Source: Afipia sp.
GTDB lineage: Bacteria; Pseudomonadota; Alphaproteobacteria; Rhizobiales; Xanthobacteraceae
Length of the DNA stretch: 6,084 nt
Reading direction: 5' to 3'
Assembly: GCA_020056155.1 (NCBI GenBank)
Contig: JAGVII010000715.1
Location: forward strand, 1 to 6,084
The notes under the pieces are model-generated. The model searched no databases, had not been told where the DNA came from, and worked only from the letters and a program-made list of their open reading frames with translations. Below, piece by piece: positions 1 through 3,829 of this stretch (position 1 is its first letter; every line of letters starts with the position of its first letter). A program made the position numbers and the translations under genes.

Positions 1-508
1 GCGGCAGGCCGGATTCGCCGAGCACCACAGGGGATTTCCGCAGCACGTCGGCGAGCACCTGATCGTTGCTCGGCAGCGCGCGCAATTTTGCCCGGCTTGC
101 TTCATCCAGATCGCGATAGGTATCGGCGGCGATGGCGGGCGAAAGCCGATCCTGCTCCGCGAAGACGATATCGAAGGCAATCGCCGCGGCGCCCAGATCG
201 GTCAGGCGCTGAACAAGATCTGCGACGCGTGTGCGCGGCCACGGCCATTGCCCGAATTGGGCGAGGCTCTTTTCATCGATATCGATAATGACGACAGGGC
301 GTTGCGTGGTCTCGCGCGGCTTGAGGATCTGATACCCGTCGAAGGTGCGGACCCGCAACTCCTCGAGCGGGATAGGGTCCACGACGCGGACGGCGAGCAT
401 GGCGACCAGAAGCAGCAGGCACAGGAGCCGCGCGTAGCCAAAAAGCCTCGCAAAGTGCCTGAGGCGCGCGAGAAAACGGACCACCGATTTCAGTATCGCC
501 CCAACCAT
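1..508 (-). CDS. CHASE2-domain membrane signalling protein (N-terminal part; C-terminus beyond window)
   Basis: The visible part is 169 residues, read from the ATG at 508 to the window edge, with no stop. A basic N-terminus is followed by one strongly hydrophobic segment at about residues 25-43 (containing LLCLLLLVAMLAV). Then comes the start of a CHASE2 sensor: LRVRTFDGYQ (51-60), PVVIIDIDEKSLAQFGQWPWPR (71-92) and LGAAAIAFDIVFAEQDR (105-121). These match the CHASE2 pattern, an extracytoplasmic ligand-sensing domain usually followed by further membrane helices and a cytoplasmic output. Known outputs include adenylate/guanylate cyclase, histidine kinase, Ser/Thr kinase and GGDEF/EAL. In alphaproteobacteria a class III cyclase is common, but the output lies outside this window, so I do not assign it. 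The start is 18 bases after the stop of the fusion-protein gene with no clear Shine-Dalgarno, which points to translational coupling in one operon. A GTG at residue 9 is a less likely alternative start. Confidence 0.88.
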   Translation of the reverse strand, partial: MVGAILKSVVRFLARLRHFARLFGYARLLCLLLLVAMLAVRVVDPIPLEELRVRTFDGYQILKPRETTQRPVVIIDIDEKSLAQFGQWPWPRTRVADLVQRLTDLGAAAIAFDIVFAEQDRLSPAIAADTYRDLDEASRAKLRALPSNDQVLADVLRKSPVVLGESGLP

Positions 509-526
509 GCCGTTAGCCGATATCGC

Positions 527-1924
527 TCACTTCTCTCGAAACGCGCGCATGAGCTGGTCGCTCAGCGGCTTCGCGAGATAGGATATCATGGTGCGCTCGC
601 CGGTCTGTACAAAAGCCTCGACCGGCATGCCGGGGATCAGTTTGACTTCGCCGAGCCGCGCCACCTCTTCCGGCGGCAGCGATATGCGGATGGTATAATA
701 GCTTTGGCCGGTGCGCTGGTCAGTGGTGGTGTCCGGCGAAATACGGCTGATGGTCCCGTTCAGTTCAGGCGTGGTGCGCTGATTGAGGGCGGACAGCCGC
801 AGCAGCGTCTTCTGCCCGATCCGCAACTGATCGATGTCCTGCGGATTGACCTTGGCTTCGACGGACAGATTGTCGGATTCCGGCACGATCAGCATGATCG
901 CATCGCCGGCCGTAATGACGCCGCCGACGGTATGAACCGTCGACTGAAGCACCATGCCATCCAGCGGCGCACGGATATCGACGCGGCGCAGCTGATCCTC
1001 GGCGGTCACCTTGCGCTCGACGAACTCGCCGATCTTGTCGTTGATCTCGCGCATCTCCTTGGAGACCTCGCTGGAGAGATCCTTGTCGATCTGGATGATC
1101 TGCAGTTCGATTTCGGTGATCTTGCCCTTGGCCTGCGCCTTCTGGGCTATGAACTGCGCGCGGTCGCCATCGAGACGCGCGGCGTCGCGCTCAAGGACCG
1201 TCAGCCGTGAAATCTGCACGAGATTCTTCGCGTAGAGATCGCGGACGCCGACAAGCTCCTTCTGAATCAGTTCGATCTCGCGAGACTTGGCGTTTTCCTG
1301 CGCCTCGAGCCCCCCGATCTCTTCCCTGAGCTGCGCGATGCGCTCCTTGAGCTGGGCTTTCTGATTGACCCGGCCGGATGAGCGAACCTGAAACAGTTTG
1401 ACCTCGTTGCCGATCAGCGACCGGACATCCGGATTGGCGAACGAGTCCATCAGTTCCGGCGGAAAGGTAATGCGGTCTGCGCCATCCTGCTCCGCCAGCA
1501 ATCGTGCCCGGCGTGCCAGCAGTCCGTCCAGACCTTTGGTGACGATCGCAAGGCTAGCCTTGGTCACCGTGTCGTCGAGGCGCACCACGATGTCACCGGC
1601 CTTGACGCGGTCGCCGTCGCGCGCCCTCACCTCGCCGACCACGCCACCGGTCGGGTGCTGCACTTTCTTGACGTTGGAATCGACCACGATGGAGCCCGGT
1701 GCGATCAGCGCGCCGGATATCTGCGCGGTCGAGGCCCAGCCCCCGATCCCGCATGTCAGCAGCGTGACCACGACAAGTCCCGCGATCAAATGAAACCGGA
1801 TGGATCTGCGCGATCCCGGCTGATCGAGGCTCTTGAAGATCGAGAGGCGTTCGAGCGGTGAGAACAAGGCAGTGAATATCCGGCGCACAGTGCCTTCTGT
1901 TCTGGCGAGGTTCGGCTTGCTCAT
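527..1924 (-). CDS. Type I secretion membrane fusion protein, HlyD/PrtE family
   Basis: This 465-residue protein is the periplasmic adaptor that links the inner-membrane ABC exporter to an outer-membrane TolC-like channel. It has a short cytoplasmic tail (1-44), one membrane helix (about 45-66) and a first lipoyl/barrel-sandwich half (85-117, with HPTGGVVGEV and VKAGDIVVRLD). A long charged helical hairpin likely to be coiled coil follows (about 185-312), then the second lipoyl half (317-348, starting IRAPLDGMV) and a beta-barrel domain (about 353-441). The tail LIPGMPVEAFVQTGERT (429-445) nearly fits the HlyD-family signature. Size and order are normal for the PrtE/PrsE group. The ATG overlaps the transporter's TGA (ATGA, 4 bases) and has a strong ribosome binding site, so the two products are probably made together. 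No truncation or frameshift is seen. Confidence 0.96.
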   Translation of the reverse strand: MSKPNLARTEGTVRRIFTALFSPLERLSIFKSLDQPGSRRSIRFHLIAGLVVVTLLTCGIGGWASTAQISGALIAPGSIVVDSNVKKVQHPTGGVVGEVRARDGDRVKAGDIVVRLDDTVTKASLAIVTKGLDGLLARRARLLAEQDGADRITFPPELMDSFANPDVRSLIGNEVKLFQVRSSGRVNQKAQLKERIAQLREEIGGLEAQENAKSREIELIQKELVGVRDLYAKNLVQISRLTVLERDAARLDGDRAQFIAQKAQAKGKITEIELQIIQIDKDLSSEVSKEMREINDKIGEFVERKVTAEDQLRRVDIRAPLDGMVLQSTVHTVGGVITAGDAIMLIVPESDNLSVEAKVNPQDIDQLRIGQKTLLRLSALNQRTTPELNGTISRISPDTTTDQRTGQSYYTIRISLPPEEVARLGEVKLIPGMPVEAFVQTGERTMISYLAKPLSDQLMRAFREK

Positions 1925-3684
1925 GGTGGGCCTCCTCCCTTGTCCGACACGATCTTGATGGCGGGCGGGGCCGCGACAGGGCGTTGCAGCACCTGGCCAA
2001 GAACCGCCTCCTTGGGGCCGAACGCCTGAACCCGCCCATCCTTCATGACCAGAATGAAATCGACGCTCTCGATGCCGATCGGGCGGTGGGCGACCACAAC
2101 CACGACGCCCCCACGCGCACGGACGCCAAGGATGGCCTTGTTCAACGCCACGTCGCCCTCGCTGTCGAGGTTGGAATTCGGCTCATCCAGCACCACGAGA
2201 AACGGATTGCCATAGAGCGCCCGCGCCAGCGCGATCCGCTGGGCCTGACCGGCCGACAGCACGCTGCCCTGATCGCCGATCTGGGTGTCGTAGCCGTCCT
2301 TCATGCCGATAATCAGATCGTGGACGCGCGCTTCGCGGGCCGCTGCAATGATGCTTTCCGGCGATGCATCGTCCTCGAAGCGCGAAATGTTCTGGGCGAT
2401 GGTGCCCGCGAACAGTTCCACGTCCTGCGGCAGGTAACCGATGTGGCGGCCGAGGACCTCCGGCGACCACTGATCGAGCGCCGCGCCGTCCAGCCGCACC
2501 TTGCCCCGCAGCGGCTGCCAGACCCCGACCAGCGCCCGCGCCAGCGAGGACTTGCCCGATCCGCTGGGACCGATGACGCCGACGCCCTGTCCGGCCTCAA
2601 CCGCGAAGGTGATGTCCTGCGCGACCACTTTCTGATCGCCCGGAGGGCTGATGGTGAGGGCCTCGACGGAGACCTTGCCGGCCGGTGGTTCCAGCAAGGT
2701 CGGAGCGCCCTGCTCCGGCAGCATGCCCAGCAGCCGGTTGAGCCGGTGCCAGCTTTGCCGGGCGGCCACGAAGCCTTTCCAGTGTGCGATAGCGAGATCG
2801 ACCGGTGCCAGCGCCCGCGCGCTGAGGATCGACCCGGCGATGATGATGCCCGCGGTGGCCTGCTGGTTGATGACCAGATACGCGCCGACACCGAGCACGG
2901 CGGACTGCAGCATCATGCGCATGACCTTGGCGATGGCGCCGAGCCCACCCGACACGTCGCTGGCCCGCTGGTTGCTCGCGAGGTAGTCGCGGTTGGACTC
3001 CTCCCAGCGCCGCCCGACACGGCCGGACATGCCCATCGCGGCCAGCACCTCGGCATTGCGGCGGCTCGCCAGTGCGAGGTCCTGCCGGCGCATCGCCAGA
3101 CCCGTGGAGCGCTTCATGGGCTCGTCGGTCAGGTATTCGGTCAGCATGGTCAGCGCGATCAGGAGAACGGCGCCAACCGTCGCCGTCACGCCGATCAGGG
3201 GATGGAAAGCGAAACAGATTGCGAGATATAGCGGCAGCCACGGCAGATCGAACAGCGCGCCCGGCCCCATGCCCGAGAGGAACGAGCGGACATTGTCGAG
3301 ATCGCGCAGCGGCTGCAGCCCTTCGCTGCGGTTGCCCACCAGCAGCGGCATCCGGACGACAACGTCATAGACACGGCGGCTGAGCATTTCGTCGAGCGCC
3401 GATCCGATCCGGATCAGGATGCGGCCGCGGATCAGGTCGAGGATGCCCTGGACGATGTAAAGTCCGCCCGCCAGCACGATCAGGCCGACCAGCGTCGGGA
3501 TGCTGCGGCTCGGCAGCACCCGGTCGTAGATCTCCAGCATGAAGAACGAGCCGGTCAGATAAAGAACGTTGATGACGCAGCTCATCACGCCGACGCCGAT
3601 AAACGCACTGCGGCAGGCGCGCAGCGCCGCGCCCAGTTCGGAACGGGGCGAATGAGCCTGACCTGTCGTCTTAGCGGACTGCAT
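1921..3684 (-). CDS. Type I secretion ABC transporter (PrtD-like permease/ATPase)
   Basis: This 587-residue protein fuses a membrane domain to an ATPase. It would act as a dimer in the inner membrane and energise one-step export of proteins with C-terminal signals. There is no N-terminal C39 peptidase or C39-like domain, as in the PrtD/PrsD/HasD group (usual length about 550-600). Hydrophobic helices are visible at about 27-50, 64-84, 147-165, 166-183, 258-273 and 276-288. The nucleotide-binding domain has Walker A GPSGSGKSS (372-380), Q-loop YLPQ (Q420), signature LSAGQ (476-480, where the consensus is LSGGQ), Walker B FLVVLDE (495-501, catalytic E501), D-loop SNLD and switch His H533. All catalytic residues are present, so it should be active. 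The ATG at 3684 is preceded by a modest CAGG ribosome binding site 5 bases away. The likely cargo is the VCBS-repeat protein encoded just upstream. Confidence 0.96.
   Translation of the reverse strand: MQSAKTTGQAHSPRSELGAALRACRSAFIGVGVMSCVINVLYLTGSFFMLEIYDRVLPSRSIPTLVGLIVLAGGLYIVQGILDLIRGRILIRIGSALDEMLSRRVYDVVVRMPLLVGNRSEGLQPLRDLDNVRSFLSGMGPGALFDLPWLPLYLAICFAFHPLIGVTATVGAVLLIALTMLTEYLTDEPMKRSTGLAMRRQDLALASRRNAEVLAAMGMSGRVGRRWEESNRDYLASNQRASDVSGGLGAIAKVMRMMLQSAVLGVGAYLVINQQATAGIIIAGSILSARALAPVDLAIAHWKGFVAARQSWHRLNRLLGMLPEQGAPTLLEPPAGKVSVEALTISPPGDQKVVAQDITFAVEAGQGVGVIGPSGSGKSSLARALVGVWQPLRGKVRLDGAALDQWSPEVLGRHIGYLPQDVELFAGTIAQNISRFEDDASPESIIAAAREARVHDLIIGMKDGYDTQIGDQGSVLSAGQAQRIALARALYGNPFLVVLDEPNSNLDSEGDVALNKAILGVRARGGVVVVVAHRPIGIESVDFILVMKDGRVQAFGPKEAVLGQVLQRPVAAPPAIKIVSDKGGGPP
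1931..1940 (-). promoter_or_regulatory. Strong Shine-Dalgarno for the HlyD-type gene, inside the ABC gene
   Basis: On the minus strand this reads AGGGAGGAGG and sits 6 bases before the ATG at 1924. It lies within the last codons of the ABC gene, encoding part of the Lys-Gly-Gly-Gly-Pro-Pro tail. Together with the ATGA stop/start overlap it supports 1924 as the true start and suggests translational coupling. Confidence 0.85.
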
Positions 3685-3727
3685 CGATACCTGGCTTGCC
3701 GGCTGCCGTCAGAGCGCCAATCTGCGG

Positions 3728-3782
3728 TTCATGAATCGTGCACGGCGACCGGTCCATCATGCCATGACACGAGCGGCTCGTG
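3728..3782. repeat. Row of five short palindromes upstream of the ABC gene
   Basis: Five consecutive short inverted repeats almost tile this stretch: TTCATGAA (3728-3735), CGTGCACG (3737-3744), GACCGGTC (3747-3754), TCATG-C-CATGA (3757-3767) and CACGAGC-G-GCTCGTG (3768-3782). Each was verified by reverse-complementing it. The last has 7-base arms and could form a tight GC-rich hairpin or act as a dimer-binding operator. Function is not known. Confidence 0.5.
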
Positions 3783-3785
3783 CAG

Positions 3786-3816
3786 CCGGAAACATCATCG
3801 AAGTTAATGTTTTCGG
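3786..3816 (-). repeat. Imperfect stem-loop after the VCBS-protein gene
   Basis: CCGGAAACAT (3786-3795) faces ATGTTTTCGG (3807-3816) across an 11-base loop. In the minus-strand transcript this gives a 10-pair stem with one A-C mismatch, beginning 14 bases past the stop codon of the substrate gene. No run of U follows, so it is not a standard intrinsic terminator. It could be a 3'-end stabilising hairpin, a processing site or an attenuator between substrate and exporter genes. Confidence 0.5.
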
Positions 3817-3829
3817 TCCTGTCCGCGCA

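Larger units (their letters stand above)
3685..3829. other. Intergenic gap between substrate gene and transporter gene
   Basis: This 145-bp non-coding gap separates the VCBS-protein stop from the ABC start, in contrast to the overlapping or 18-base junctions further downstream. It holds several short palindromes and one imperfect stem-loop (separate entries). I see no convincing sigma70-type promoter and no U-tract that would make a classical intrinsic terminator. It may lower or separately control transporter expression relative to the abundant substrate, but that is inference. Confidence 0.7.

Noticed and set aside
202..453. Minus-strand open frame (83 codons) at the left end
   Set aside because: It overlaps the CHASE2 gene in another frame. 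The CHASE2 frame gives a membrane helix and clear family motifs, this one a Ser/Arg-rich shadow.
248..1210. Plus-strand open frame (320 codons) across the CHASE2/fusion-protein junction
   Set aside because: It runs antisense through two well-supported genes and shows no family features.
1984..3231. Long plus-strand open frame (415 codons) opposite the ABC gene
   Set aside because: It is antisense to a complete, motif-rich transporter gene. The translation is Arg/Asp/His-rich with no recognisable domain, as expected for an open shadow frame in high-GC DNA.
3786..3816. Classical rho-independent terminator
   Set aside because: The stem has a mismatch and there is no U-run on the minus-strand transcript after it.
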